Made by a program: the position numbers and the translations under genes. Shown in pieces: positions 19,991 to 31,095 of a stretch of DNA of 39,893 nt. Origin of the DNA: Verrucomicrobiaceae bacterium. GTDB lineage: Bacteria > Verrucomicrobiota > Verrucomicrobiia > Verrucomicrobiales > Akkermansiaceae. Where the stretch lies: NCBI GenBank assembly GCA_027487435.1, contig JAIYDP010000396.1, positions 1-39,893 of the forward strand. Direction: 5' to 3'. Under the pieces are notes generated by a model. The model was not told the DNA's origin. It was given only the letters and a program-made list of their open reading frames with translations, and made no database searches. How positions within the stretch are numbered: position 1 is the first letter of the stretch; the number at the start of each line of letters is the position of its first letter.

Positions 19991-22795
19991 ATGGATTTGT
20001 CGCCTGAGCAGAATTTTGCTGTTTCTGGGGACTTTGAGAGCCCTTTGATGGTGATTGCTGGAGCTGGCTCTGGAAAGACCAGAGTATTGGTGGGTCGGGT
20101 TGAGAAAATGCTTGCATCTGGAATCATCGGAAATTCCGTTGCGATCATTACGTTTACGAAGGTGTTTGTTGATTTCGGCTTCACTCACATTCCAGAAAGC
20201 GGCAGGTGAGCTAAAAATGAGATTAGAACGGAGTAGGAAGACAACTTGTGACTGTGTGTTGGGCACTATCCATTTTTTCTGTTTCCGCATCGTCAGGTTA
20301 GTTTTCTGAAGTCTCGAGACCTCAGCTTCAAAGGGCGTTTTATTCACATTTGGGCTTTCAGCAGGAGCCAAGAGTTCTAGACCGAACAACCAAATACCAA
20401 ATATTGCGCGATTGTCTTCTTGAGCTCGGCGACTCCATTCAGAAAATAGGAGGCGACATTGCCGAAGAAGTTGAAATGCTTGAGGAGGAGGGTCCTCTTT
20501 CCAAGGATCTGACCCGGGAAAGTGACAAGCTGTCGGAGCTGCGGTATTTCTCTTCAAGCATCCATATGTACCGCCATCGCATGAAAGCAGTCGAAGATCT
20601 TGATATTCGGAAAGTTTTTGAACTGTATCAAGCCAAAAAGAAGGGTAGTGGCTATGTCGGTTGATTTTCGGTGTCGTCGGATTGATCAGGCAGATTTCGA
20701 CGATTTCATCGAAATGTCGATCCGTCTCATGAAGGAACATCCAACCGTCTGTGAAGAGATCCGATCGCTCTACAGATATCTGCTGATTGACGAGTTTCAG
20801 GATGTTTCCATGATGTCACTCGCCTTATCTGTTTTTAACGAAGTAAGGCAGCTTGAATTCTTCAAGCTGTTGGCACCGAAACGGATTACAGTTGTTGGAG
20901 ACGACGACCAAACTATTTTTTGTCTTCTTATTGAGTACCGACAGCTAATGTCGCAGCTTTTCTTAATGGCTTGCAAGAGAACAATTTCACTCGCTTTCAA
21001 AAGATGTGGTCCAATGTCAAGTCTGCATACCTTTCCACGAACTTCCGATGTCCATCAAGCATTCTGAGAGTTGCTTCTAGTGTCCTTACCAGAATAAGTC
21101 CGTCACGACGCATGCAAAAGCAAATCAACTCTTGCCCCTCCCTGGGCGAAGGGAATGTCGGTCGTGCTCGTTCGCGTATTTTGAAATCACAGGTGACAAT
21201 ATCGATCTCAAAAACGGCTGCGCTGGAAGTGCAGCTTGTCGTTAATGCAGTCAAGGAGCTTCTCTCTCAGCCAACACATCCAAGTGACATCGCCATCTTA
21301 GTCCGAAGTGCGGGCCCCATCTCATTCGCTGACCAAGATTAGCGCGCCGTGATAGCAGGGAATTCGAAGATGCACTCAAAGCCAACGGAATTGGGACTTA
21401 CAATGCTGCCCCAGAGAGCAGAGCTGCAGTGTACAAGAGAGCTGCCGTTCAGGATGCTTTGGCTCTTATTGCCGTTGCCTGCGGAAGCCAAGATGAAGGC
21501 GCATTTCAAAGGCTGCTGAATCGCTCGTCTCGTGGGGTGGGACGCTCAGCAACTGACTCTGTCTTGTCGATTGCTAGGAATCGAAGATTGTCTTTGATGG
21601 ATGTCGTCAAATCTATTGCCGAAATCGGGTCAATTTCAGACTCTGCTGGCGGCGTGAAAAATTTCTCAAAGAAGCAGCAACAAGGTCTGCGAGAGTTCCG
21701 ACTTGCTGTTTCACAAGTCGCTGCGGCCATTTCGACGAGGACTGTTTCAACCATTGTTGACGCTTCGTTGGCCCAAACGAAGGAGGATGTTGATGGATTG
21801 ATCGCATCTTCATTGTGCAAGGACATATCAAGATGGGTAATGCAAGAGTCGTCGCATGCGTATGGTTTCCTTGCAACAAGGTCTGAGAGCTGCAGAGTCA
21901 GAACAAATACCTTTGAAACCACCGTCTTGAACTTTTGCGAGACCCTTCGATCCAATTATTCGACCTCTCTGGCATCTTCAGACGCGATCAACATGTTTGT
22001 TCCTTCGTCATCTCCTTACTATGCAAGATCCACGGTCCATCAGGCGAAAGGCCTCGAGTTCAAACATGTTTTTGTCGTTCGGTATCTGACCGTATGATTG
22101 AAATTGAGACACTAGCTTCAATGAAGGCCGTTTCCCATTTTCTCGTGAGGCCGGGGAGGGAGGAGCGGATAGTACCGAATTGTTGAATGAGTTTGCGGAA
22201 GTAATGTCAGACGAAGAGCGCCGCATTGCCTACGTCGCCATGTCCAGAGCCAAAGCGTCGCTCACTCTCACTTGCGCCATGTCTTCTGGCTCCTTCCTCC
22301 AGCCCTCACGGTTTTTTGACGAATTCCCCAAGTCCCTTTTTCTCCATTGGATCTGATCCTGAAAGGGATTGTGTAAGGAAGAGGAAGCCTCTGCAAGAAC
22401 CATGCACTCCTGTTTTTCAAACTCCAAGCCTTGTCGTGCGACAAGACGAAGATGATTTACCCTCTTCAAGTTCTTTTGGGTCCTCTTGTCCACAGACAGT
22501 TCACCAACATCGTGACATTGAAGCGTCTCAAAAAAATGACCCGAATCAGTGGGACTTTGGCGAGTTGCAAGCCTACAAATCCACAGTGCGAGTCGACATT
22601 GGATCAGCCTCTATGACAAAAGGAAGTATCGAGCAATCCCTGCTGGCCAGAAAGCTGTCTGTCGCACCGAGTGCAGGGGTCCCGATCTCAGCTGAAGGCT
22701 CGGCATTAGCTCCACGTAGTTCTACTTCGTTGAAGCGAGCCCCTTCATCTGGACTGTCCTTTTTGTGGAAGAGACCGAAGATGATGTCATTGTAA
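19991..22795 (+). CDS. UvrD/Srs2-like superfamily 1A DNA helicase
   Basis: A 3'-5' helicase of the UvrD/Rep/Srs2 group, acting in DNA repair or recombination control. Eight exons (19991-20161, 20196-20296, 20334-20655, 20690-20921, 20945-21307, 21343-22081, 22116-22331, 22366-22795) give 857 aa. Motifs in order: Q-motif LSPEQNFAV; Walker A IAGAGSGKTRVL; Ia ITFTKKAAGEL; II LLIDEFQDV; III VGDDDQTIF; IV region LSTNFRCPSSIL; V STVHQAKGLEFKHVFVV; VI DEERRIAYVAMSRAK. The C-terminal ~190 residues are Ser/Pro-rich, unstructured and basic, as in Srs2. The FRGA element that normally follows DDDQ-IY is not found after the 23-bp intron (20922-20944). A 24-nt stretch at 20842-20865 also looks like an in-frame intron. 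Its stop is 11 bp from the stop of the convergent C2 gene. Confidence 0.9.
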
Positions 22796-22806
22796 CAAGT
22801 TTGGAT

Positions 22807-24221
22807 TTAATCAGAATACGAATAGGAGTAGCTGGATCCAGCAATCGCAGCACCAATTGCAAGCCCTCCTACTGCAGCAGCAACGCCTACAGCAGCGGCT
22901 GACGGGCCGCTATCTCGAACCCTGACGAGTCAATATTGATCACTTTGCGTGTAATACACAACAGTTTCTTGGACGACAACATGAGATTGAACATACACAG
23001 GCTGCATGGCAACTTGGGGAACGGGCTGTGCGACCACTGCTGGCTGAACAGGAGTCGCCATCACAGGAGCAGGCTGAGGCATCAGACATATTTTGGAGAA
23101 CTGCTAAACAGATTGCGCATATTGTACCGGCTGTGCATACTGGGGTTGTGGAGGCTGTGCATACTGGGGTTGCGGAGGCTGTGCGTACTGTGGTTGTTGA
23201 GGTGGGGCATATTGAGGTTGCTGAGGTGGGGCATATTGCTGGGGTGGAAGCTGCTGCTGAGGGACTGGTTGTGCATATTGAGGAGACTGCGGCGGCGGTG
23301 CGCCATACTGAGGCTGAGGAGGTGGCTGCGCATATTGAGGGGGCTGCTGAGGAGGTTGCGCATATTGAGGGGGCTGCTGCGGTGGAGCTGCATATTGCTG
23401 TTGCGGGGGCTGGGCATACTGCGGCGGCTGTTGAGGAGGCGCAGAGTATTGCGGTTGCTGAGGGGGGGGTTGTGCATATGCAGGAGCCGGAGCATATTGC
23501 TGTTGTTGTCCGGGAGGATATTGCCCAGCCATTTGTGGAGCTCCCAGAGGAGGGGTCCCCATTTGAGGAGACCCATACGGCGGCTGCACGGGTTGTCCAG
23601 TCTAAACTAAGTAAATGACAGACGCCTGAGTCAAACGGCAGGGGTAAATTGGAGAGCAAGATGAGCTTGACCGTGTGACCTCCCGCTTCGCCCGAAAAGA
23701 TCATACCACATATCATCAGTGCTAGATTGTAAGATTGCTCTGCATTCTGAGGTACCCTCGTTGAAATACAGGTTTAAGATCCACTGTGCGATGAGCACCA
23801 ACGAAATCATCGGATATAGTCCCTTGATTGTAGCACTCGATGGAAAGCCTGTCAATTCCTTCAACAATCTGGCTTGAAATCGTCAGAACTGGAAGCTCAA
23901 GAAAATTGAAGCACAAGCGAATAGTCTGGTCCCAAGTCGGTGTAACCCCGCCATTATTGCAAACCTTTGTCGTCAGAGGAGTACTGCAGTGAGTATGTTC
24001 AATAGAGACAATGGCTGCATTTATCGTTAGTACCTTGGATCGAATCGACTGGGTGCCAACCGCTACAACACAATACGGGTCCATTGTGCCAAAAGTGGCT
24101 TGCATTGTTACAAAATTCTGAATCATTCACCCTTGTCCTTCAGATTGCGAGCACTGATCACTGATGGGTCAGAAGGTATCACCCACAACAAACGCTTCAC
24201 GTCAAGAAAACCAGTCGGCAT
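22807..24221 (-). CDS. C2-domain protein with P/Q/Y-rich repeat tail
   Basis: Eight exons (24221-24194, 24160-24131, 24098-24034, 23964-23756, 23721-23637, 23601-23110, 23073-22944, 22913-22807) give 381 aa. The spliced start MPTGFLDVKLISARNLKDK leads into a single C2 domain (about residues 1-155) with TFGTMDPYCVVAVG and NNGGVTPTWDQ. This domain type binds phospholipid, often through Ca2+. The rest is low-complexity: about 20 short repeats built on YAQPPQQPPQ, a Val/Gln segment, then an Ala/Gly stretch (AAVGVAAAVGGLAIG) that could insert in a membrane, and the end SYSYSYSD. The organisation resembles plant SRC2-type proteins. The 69-bp intron 23965-24033 may really be two introns around a tiny exon. 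Confidence 0.82.
23110..23601 (-). repeat. P/Q/Y-rich tandem repeats in the C2 protein
   Basis: One exon encodes a run of short imperfect repeats such as PPQQPQYAQ and PPQPQYAQ, about 8-11 residues each. The DNA copies are near-identical, so copy number is likely to vary between strains or alleles. Confidence 0.85.
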
Positions 24222-24268
24222 CGAAGGGTCTACTCGCGACGAAATCAAAAACCCTTTGTACTTCTGAC

Positions 24269-27200
24269 TTACAATTGCCGAAACTGGTGTGAAACACCTT
24301 TAAAAAGGGTGTTGAAGACATCGTTGTAGAAGCTCGGGTGATACTTGCATGCTCGATGACAGTCCGGCGAAAAGTTTATCTCAAGAAGAACCGGGCTCAG
24401 GTCGTCCCGCAGGATGAAATCATAGCCGAGCATAGTTACAGCGTCTGGCTGGGACGATGACAGTAAACGGCAAGACGGAGTGGTTCCGTAAATTGCGGCT
24501 AACAATGACCCCTTGATGACCGAATAAATGTTTGTTCGAACTTCTTCCCACGTTCGCCCAGTTTCACCTTCAAAGAGAGGGATGAAATCCTCGTGGGTCA
24601 TTTTTGTCATGCCGACGCCAGTGTAGTTCATCACTGTGAAATGCTTTTCGTAGATATCGATCTGATCAGTCGCGTACGGGAGCAAAGCATTCTGCGGCCA
24701 AAAGACGTCATAAACGAAGGCTTCCAATGGAGCGACGGACTTCACAACCACAATGAATCGCAAAGTGAATTTCTTCCCTTTCAGTGTGGCTGGATGCGCA
24801 ACATACTCGCAAGCAATCAACGGCCCTGTGTCCATCATCCGCACGACCGCCTCGATTGTGTCGACAACGACAATGCCAATGCCCCGGGCAAGGTTCCAAG
24901 GCTTCACAATCCATAGGTTCATCTCTCCGGTCTCCTTCCGCCTCAAAAATTCAGCACAGAAGGCAGGAAATTGTCCAGCGCTGACGTTGAATTCGAGGGC
25001 GAACCAGCGGGGAGGGGGAAAGCCATACGAAGAGCTGATGGTTTCAAGCAAAGAATTTTTGAACGTGAGAGCCGTTTCTCCGCGTATTTGATTGACGCGC
25101 TGCCCCGCCGTTAACATATTGTATGCGGAGAAATCGTTGGCGAACCAAAATACGTCTGCCTCTGGGTTGGGGTTCTGATAGCTGTCCAAGGCTGACTCGC
25201 TGGTGCCCAACAGTTCGAACCCAGAGTCCGTCAGATACTCGTGAATGAGGTCAAGATCTGAAACAACCTTCAGCGTCCTATCTAATGATGAAGTGACTGG
25301 GGCAGATGGGACGTCATCAGTAACTCTATCAGGGGCCCTCAGTGCCTCAAAAGAATGAGCTAGCGCATCAGCTGCACCGCTTGCAAGGACGTGCTCGAGA
25401 GCCATGACGTCAGGCGGTGACTTGATGGCCGCGAACACGTTGCGAGTTACCTTCTCTCCCGCATGGATCCGCTGGGTTGGATAGAGGAGGGAATATGAAG
25501 TCGATGAAAAAAAAAAAAAAAAAGGAACCATCAAGACGTTGTTCAGCTGTTTGTGGGGAATCGAGGATCCGAACTCGTCAGGGAGAAACCAAATCTCTTT
25601 GCCAGTGCCCCCGTCGTCCGCAGTGCCGTGAACTGTGAAGACTCCTGCATGCCAAGAGAAGTTGTGCACAGCCTGTTCGAGGCTTTGTTCAAAAAATTCG
25701 TCAGTGGACGGATTCGAGACACTGGCGCCATTGAAGAACTCCAAAGTCATGAGAGAAGACGCATCGGCGCAGGAGAGAGTGTCGGAGCGAAGTGAGCGAA
25801 GTGCGGGTAACGACGACAGCACTCTCTTGAGGTGCGCAGTGTCTTCGAAAGGATTGAAGCAAACGTTGAGGACCTGCAAGGCCAGCAACTGAGAAAAGAC
25901 AGGCTCATTCAAAGACGTTAGGCCTCTCTCGGATAGGTCAAGCTCGTATATTCGAGAAGGCACTTCAGCGCCAGAGAGATACAACATCGTCCAAATAGAA
26001 TAGCGCGGCGTAAGCTTCCGGTCAATGATTTCGATGAGAGGACAGGAGTCCAGCAGAGCTCTTGTGTAGGTCGCCCGTGAGTTCAAGTCTTCAAACACAG
26101 GGTTTCCGTTGAGCCAAACGGCACGAAGATTTGATAGCGGCAACAAGGAGTGTATAACGTCATCTGCGAGAGCGATGGCATTATCTCGTAGAGCCAGTGT
26201 AACTAAATTGGGGCAAAACTTGCTCAGCCCCAGTGGGTGCAAACAGCGAACCCCAGCATCGTCCAAATCGATCGATTGGATAGCATGAAGATCGGCCGCA
26301 AATGGAAGGACAGGTGCGACTAGGTCCAGACGAGCGAAGGATTCACCGAGAACAACAGAGGACGTTGTCCCTTGCTGAAGCAAGAGGCCCAAATCGTTGG
26401 GCGAAAACTGCAGAGACTGCACCGTCGCCTCAAACTCTTCCCTCGACGACATCGGCGCAAGAGCGTCGGCTCCAATGTCGTCTAGCGTCAGCATTGCGTC
26501 CGCGTCTGGTTCAGCCTGCGTAACAACTCTGACACCCACCATGGCAGCAACTCTTCGCAAGAGTGAGGGATGCGACAGCCGAGTCCTAAGTTCGGCGCGG
26601 GGGAGGGTAATAGCGTGGTCGATCAAAAACAAGTCGCTGCAGGGCTCAAGCTCAAGGCCTTGTTTCAGCACTGGAACCAAGTTATCTAAGTGAGTAAGCA
26701 ACGTGGCGCACATGAAACCGTCTTCGTCAGGGAGGTACTCAAACACGGCTCCAGCGTCAAACACTTGTTTGGAAATTTTCTCATAAACTATCTGTTAAGT
26801 GTTAAAGGAGAATCCATGTCGCAACCTTCCACAGCCGACGCGGAACTTTGAGGTCTGCGAGCTGTGAGCTATTTGATGCGAACCAGTCGGACTTTTTCTT
26901 CGCATGAGGAGAAATAAACCCATCAAAAATGAGCGAGTGCATCCCATTCCGTTCCTCCTCAGAGAATTCTGAGCCGAGCGCACTGAGGAAAGATTCTCTA
27001 AGTCTGCTGATTGGAACCGACGCAGTTGGACTTGCAGCGGACCACTTGCGTTGAGATGCAATCCGCTGGGCCTCATGGCCGTCTATAACGCCATACTTAG
27101 AGGCGAAAAACGCACGTCCGTCCCTTGCTGGCTTGAGCTCCCCGTCAAGGAGTGCCGATAATTCGGTACTTGTTGAAAACGTAGAGAAATGAGACATGTA

Positions 27201-28043
27201 TTCAACGTCATTGCAAATATCCAGCGCCAAACCGCGAGGCAAAAATGTGAGGATGGGTCGGGGAGGGAAAAAAAGGGCCTCAAAGGGGACGGACGAGTTG
27301 AGGTCGCACACAACGACATCAAAAGCGTCGATGAAGGGGAGGAGACAATACTCGTCTTCAGGCACGACACTGAAGTTGCTTCGAATGTAGTCCACGTTGG
27401 AAAATTCCCTCTCAGAGAGGTAAGAAAGGGGGCTGTCGGCGGTTTCTGCTTCAAAACATTGGTTGTGGAGCTTGACGACGATGTTGAGAGCAGACTGGGT
27501 TTTCAGGTTCTCGAAAAAATCTCTGTAGTATATCAGAGACGAGTCTGAGTAGGCAGGGCAGACAAGAACATTGCGGATGCCTCGCTTGCAGTATTTCGCT
27601 TCGACAGAGGCCTTCGTGAGCGGTAGTGTCCCGTTGAAATACCGAGTAAAGCGAATTGGAATGTTGTGATCATGGAAGCTGGATGATGTGCAGCCAAACA
27701 TGCAATGGCCAACTGGAAAGACGTCAATCACTCGCTCTGGAAACGCAGCCTTGAGGGATAAGAAGTATCGTCGCTGAACTGCTCCGAAATCGTGGCTGTC
27801 TGACGATGAGAGTACAACAACGATAGGAAGAGCCTCGGAAGCTATCACGGAAAGAATTGCCTCCGTTGAGAAGTCCATTACAGATGTGTTTGGGAATCTC
27901 GAATAGAAGCTCTTCATGGCCGATCCAGAAGGATTCGAAGGATAAACCAACACGTACGACTTGGAGGAAATTTCAATCAGAGGAGCGTGCGACTCCACTT
28001 GACTGTAATTGTTGTGCACAGGAACGACAAGAGCAAACCCCAT
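24269..28043 (-). CDS. TTLL12: Fusion of a CDP-glycerol-transferase-like domain with TTLL12
   Basis: Two exons (28043-26826 and 26791-24269) separated by one 34-bp intron give 1246 aa. Residues ~1-340 resemble the catalytic half of CDP-glycerol glycerophosphotransferases (TagB/TagF-like GT-B fold): VLVCPAYSDSSLIYYRDF, NIVVKLHNQ, and DAFDVVVCDLNSSVPFEALF followed by PRPILTFL. From about 355 the protein is TTLL12-like: VPRRLWKIVYEKISKQVFDAG aligns with the human N-terminus. Several leucine-rich repeats, the SET-like region with WFLPDEFGSS and GEKVTRNVF, and the TTL ATP-grasp domain follow, with MNLWIVKPWNLARG, FVYDVFW, DIYEKHFTVMNY and LLEINFSPDCHRACKYHPSFYNDVF. TTLL12 is an atypical tubulin-tyrosine-ligase-like protein affecting tubulin and histone modification. 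No stop separates the halves. An internal Met (MHSLIFDGF) could be a separate TTLL12 start. Confidence 0.85.
25507..25523 (-). repeat. A17 homopolymer inside the TTLL12 coding region
   Basis: Seventeen consecutive A on plus (T on the coding strand) encode a run of Phe just after NNVLMVP. Homology to TTLL12 continues in the same frame on both sides, so length 17 keeps the frame. Length changes not divisible by three would truncate the ligase domain. Confidence 0.9.
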
Positions 28044-28100
28044 GTTGCGACCAAAAATTAGTCTTTATCTCACACTCGCGTCTCCGATGGCAGGGACCGT

Positions 28101-29677
28101 TTACTGAGCTTTCTTGGCAATATCTCTCTGCCTTTGTAGCCACAAAATGATTCGAAGAGAAGGAAATCCAAGAGCAAGCGTTTGAACGAACCACTTGATT
28201 CGATCGGAACCTTCAAGGTTCATCTTCATCGCAAGCTGGAGAGCCACAATCGCCTCTAGGAGATGTGCGAGGATTGCAATCACGAATCCAATTCGAGCCA
28301 TGTAAAGAGATCTGAATATGAACAAAGCGACATCTCGAAGTCGGTAAGCTGGCCAAACGTCCACTGCCTCGTCAGAAAATTTCATGGGGAAAAACCTTCG
28401 AATGCCACAACATAATGGACGAAGAGCGCATAAGGAATAAGCAACCACCAACCCAGCGGTACCCTGTGTGTAAGAGGAATTGACATGTGTCATCACATGC
28501 GAAAAGATATCTTTGGGATGACGTCCCTCTTAGAATTAAGTGGACTCAGTCTAACAACAAACCCTGTAGTGCTCAACAACTCGTTGCATTCCCTCCGGGT
28601 GTGGGACTGGAGGGTCGAACTTGAGCTCCACTGCAGCTCGGTTGTTTGAAAACACGTGAGTCACTCCAGTCTTTAAAGCCTCTGCGCGGACTAAGAACGG
28701 CTTGAACGGGCACAGAGGAGAAACAACGCTGTGAACAATTTCAATGACGTAGGCGATGAAATATATCAACCAGAACGGCAGAACCAGCCGGGGCTTGTAG
28801 AGCCCCATGACATCAAGTAGCGGCTCGAAAAACTCGAAGTTGTTGTAATTTGGGCCATCTGTGATAAAATAAACGCGACCTGACGCACGGCGCTCTTTCG
28901 ACAGCAGCGACTGAGCCGCCAAAACCTCCGCATGTACGAGGTTGTCGACAAACACCATTTGGAACTTTGAAGACGTCGAAAATTTGAAGAAAAGAAGCCC
29001 CATCTCCGCTGCAGCAAACAAGCGGGAGAAGTGGCGCTCTTCCTCCTCCCCAAAGATTCCATTTGGTCGCAGGGCACACGTTCGCAGCACCCCGCTTCTT
29101 TGGTTCTTCCTTCCATTGGCATTGATGACAAGCTGCTCTGCGATAGCTTTCGTCTTTGAGTATGCGTCAGTGTGTCTTTCGAGAGGAAAGTATGGTAGAG
29201 ATTCGTCGCCATCCAGAATTTCCTGTCCGCCGTAGACTACGTTGACGCTGGACGTGTACACAAATGCCTCAACTCCACTAGCATTGCATTCCTCGATGAG
29301 ATTTTGAGTTCCATCAACGTTAACTTCATGAGTCGTCTTCTTGTCTGTCTATCTTATTGCAGATTTCGAGAAAAAAAAGTACCCATCATTTCTAGCCCAG
29401 ACATGCCGAAGGAGGCGATGTGAAACACAACGTCGGCATTTTTGACAGCTTCTGAAACAATGACCTTGTCTCTGATGTCGCCTTATCTTGATAAGAAGCG
29501 CTGAATGTCATGCAAAGTACCTTCAATGTACGTAGCTCGCCTGTCCGGATTCTTCGCTTTGGGGTTTCTAACGTCAAACAGTCGGAGCTCCTTAACTCCA
29601 AGAAACAGAAGCTTGTCACCAAGCCGGCGCCCAAGCAAACCGCTAGCGCCAGTGACGAGGACAATTTTGCCATCCAT
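28101..29677 (-). CDS. SDR42E/3-beta-HSD-like dehydrogenase fused to a TMEM254-like (DUF4499) tail
   Basis: Six exons (29677-29521, 29481-29383, 29344-28563, 28528-28497, 28463-28396, 28363-28101) give 466 aa. The N-terminus has the NAD(P)-binding motif VLVTGASGLLGRRL, then YIEGDIRD, FHIASFGMSG, THEVNVDGTQN, VNVVYGGQEI, DGDESLPY, catalytic YSKTK, GVLRTCALRPNGIFG and NNFEFFEPLLDVMG. This follows vertebrate SDR42E1 through its length. Such enzymes oxidise 3-beta-hydroxysteroids or sterol intermediates at the ER membrane. The C-terminal ~130 residues hold several hydrophobic spans and IKWFVQTLALGFPSL, like the TMEM254/DUF4499 family. I recall such fusions elsewhere, so this may not be new. Start codon is 23 bp from that of the divergent SDR gene. 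Confidence 0.87.
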
Positions 29678-29700
29678 TCTTGTGGATCGTCGCTGTTAGC
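29678..29700. promoter_or_regulatory. 23-bp divergent spacer between two SDR genes
   Basis: The ATG codons of two divergent short-chain dehydrogenase genes are 23 bp apart. Transcription of each must start inside or beyond the other, or use almost leaderless mRNAs. Confidence 0.5.
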
Positions 29701-31041
29701 ATGCACACTTTGATTGCGATTGCGCAATTCGTTGTGGGTCTCATTGCGTCATGGCTCCCTCGTCTAGCCTCGAGTTACCTCTTGCTCTTGATTGGCAAGC
29801 CATCAACGTTGACAGGAACTCCATCTTTTCAAGTTGCAACAAAGAAGTTTCCCGAGTCCAAACGTGTTGACATACGTCAAGTCTTGTCTGATTCAAAGGT
29901 GTTGGTGATCGGCGGAACCCACGGTATCGGACGCAGTCTAGTTCTCGTTTTGAGTAAACGAGGCTACTCTGTGCTTTACAGTGGAATTCTACCAGTTCGC
30001 CTTACTCGAATAGCTGGCCGAGACGTTGATGCGTCGAAATCTATCAATGTTGCAGCTTCGGTCAATGATGGACGTATTCCTAGATTTGTTTATTGTGATC
30101 TTGGCAATGCTTCTGTGAGAGTCACGAATTAGCCCTAACGCTCAGGACATGGAAGCTCTCCACAGTGTTGTGTCAAGTCAGCTCAAGACGATCGACGCTC
30201 TCGTTCTCAACGTAGTTCCCTCTGTCCCTTGGTAACCACGATACAGGCTGGATGCTGCCTGAACCCCTTTGCATTTTCAAGCGATGGACACGGGTACGAG
30301 GTTCGATTCCCTTTTCGCTGTTTCATTATCACAGACACAAGTTGTAGTCAATGCGCTTGCTCAAGTGGCCGTCTTTAAGAAGCTGAGACCATTGTTCAAC
30401 CCAAAGGGCACTCGCGTGGTCCTCCTCTCGTCAGTCGCTCACTTCGGCGGCATTCCACGCCCTCCTCCCATCTGACGGGGAAGGCAAGATACACAACTTC
30501 AGTGAAGGCGTCCTGCAGCCAGAATCGCGTCTCGTTGCGTCAGTGCTGCTCGTTCCGTGTTGACGCAAAAGGTATAGCCTTTCCAAGGCTCTTGCCCTTC
30601 ATTACTTTCGAGCGGTGGAGCGAGAATGCGCTCACAGTAACATTGCAATCGCAGCTTTTCATCCCGGGGTTGTGCGCACCGATCTGTGGAGGCACATGGT
30701 ATTGGTGTTTGGTGTGCTCTTGACGACGCAGCCAACTCCCATCAAATTTTTGATCGAGTACGTCGCCTGGCCGTTCATGACGAGCTCGGCTGATGTTTGG
30801 GGGTGTTGTGTGATCTTTCTGATGTCTCAGGCTGCACAAGAGATTCTGAAATTGATCGAAAAGAAGAACTTCACAAGCTTGTCCTACTTTGACTCGATGT
30901 CATCAAGCCGTTTCTGAGATGAACTGAAACGATAGGGGGCTTGGATATGTGCACCCTCAGATTTGTGACCGCGAAGTGAATGAAGCAGTCCGCGCAGCGA
31001 TCGACTCCGCAGTCAAGAGGCGCTTCAAAGGCGTGATGTGA
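29701..31041 (+). CDS. Short-chain dehydrogenase/reductase with N-terminal membrane segment
   Basis: Eight exons (29701-29980, 30014-30114, 30146-30211, 30247-30300, 30335-30449, 30484-30538, 30572-30898, 30936-31041) give 367 aa. An N-terminal hydrophobic stretch (MHTLIAIAQFVVGLIASWL) likely anchors it to a membrane. Classical SDR motifs follow: VLVIGGTHGIGRSL (cofactor site), YTGRD, CDLGNAS, LVLNAG, VVLLSSVAHFGG, catalytic YSLSK, then FHPGVVRTDLWRH. It resembles retinol-dehydrogenase/WWOX-type SDRs; the substrate is unknown. The divergent SDR42E-like neighbour may work on a related lipid. The fifth intron (30450-30483) begins with GC rather than GT. The final exon was reached by a 37-bp intron just before an apparent stop at 30915. 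Confidence 0.85.
30450..30483 (+). other. 34-bp GC-AG intron in the SDR gene
   Basis: Between HFGG and KIHNFSEG the frame is broken and no GT donor lies near. Removing 34 bp that start with GC and end with GAAG joins GGC G|GC AAG in phase 1 and restores the conserved SDR sequence. The length equals the modal intron length of this window. Confidence 0.75.
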
Positions 31042-31095
31042 CGGATATTTGATAGTGTGAAGTTAAGCAGTGATTGTATTGTTACAGGCACTAAC

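Noticed and set aside
23110..23601. CRISPR-like or satellite array in the C2 gene
   Set aside because: Repeats are short, variable, have no spacers and code for a P/Q/Y-rich protein tail.
28101..28496. Separate small TMEM254-like gene
   Set aside because: Three introns of 32-34 bp join it in frame to the dehydrogenase exon, and the sum is divisible by three.
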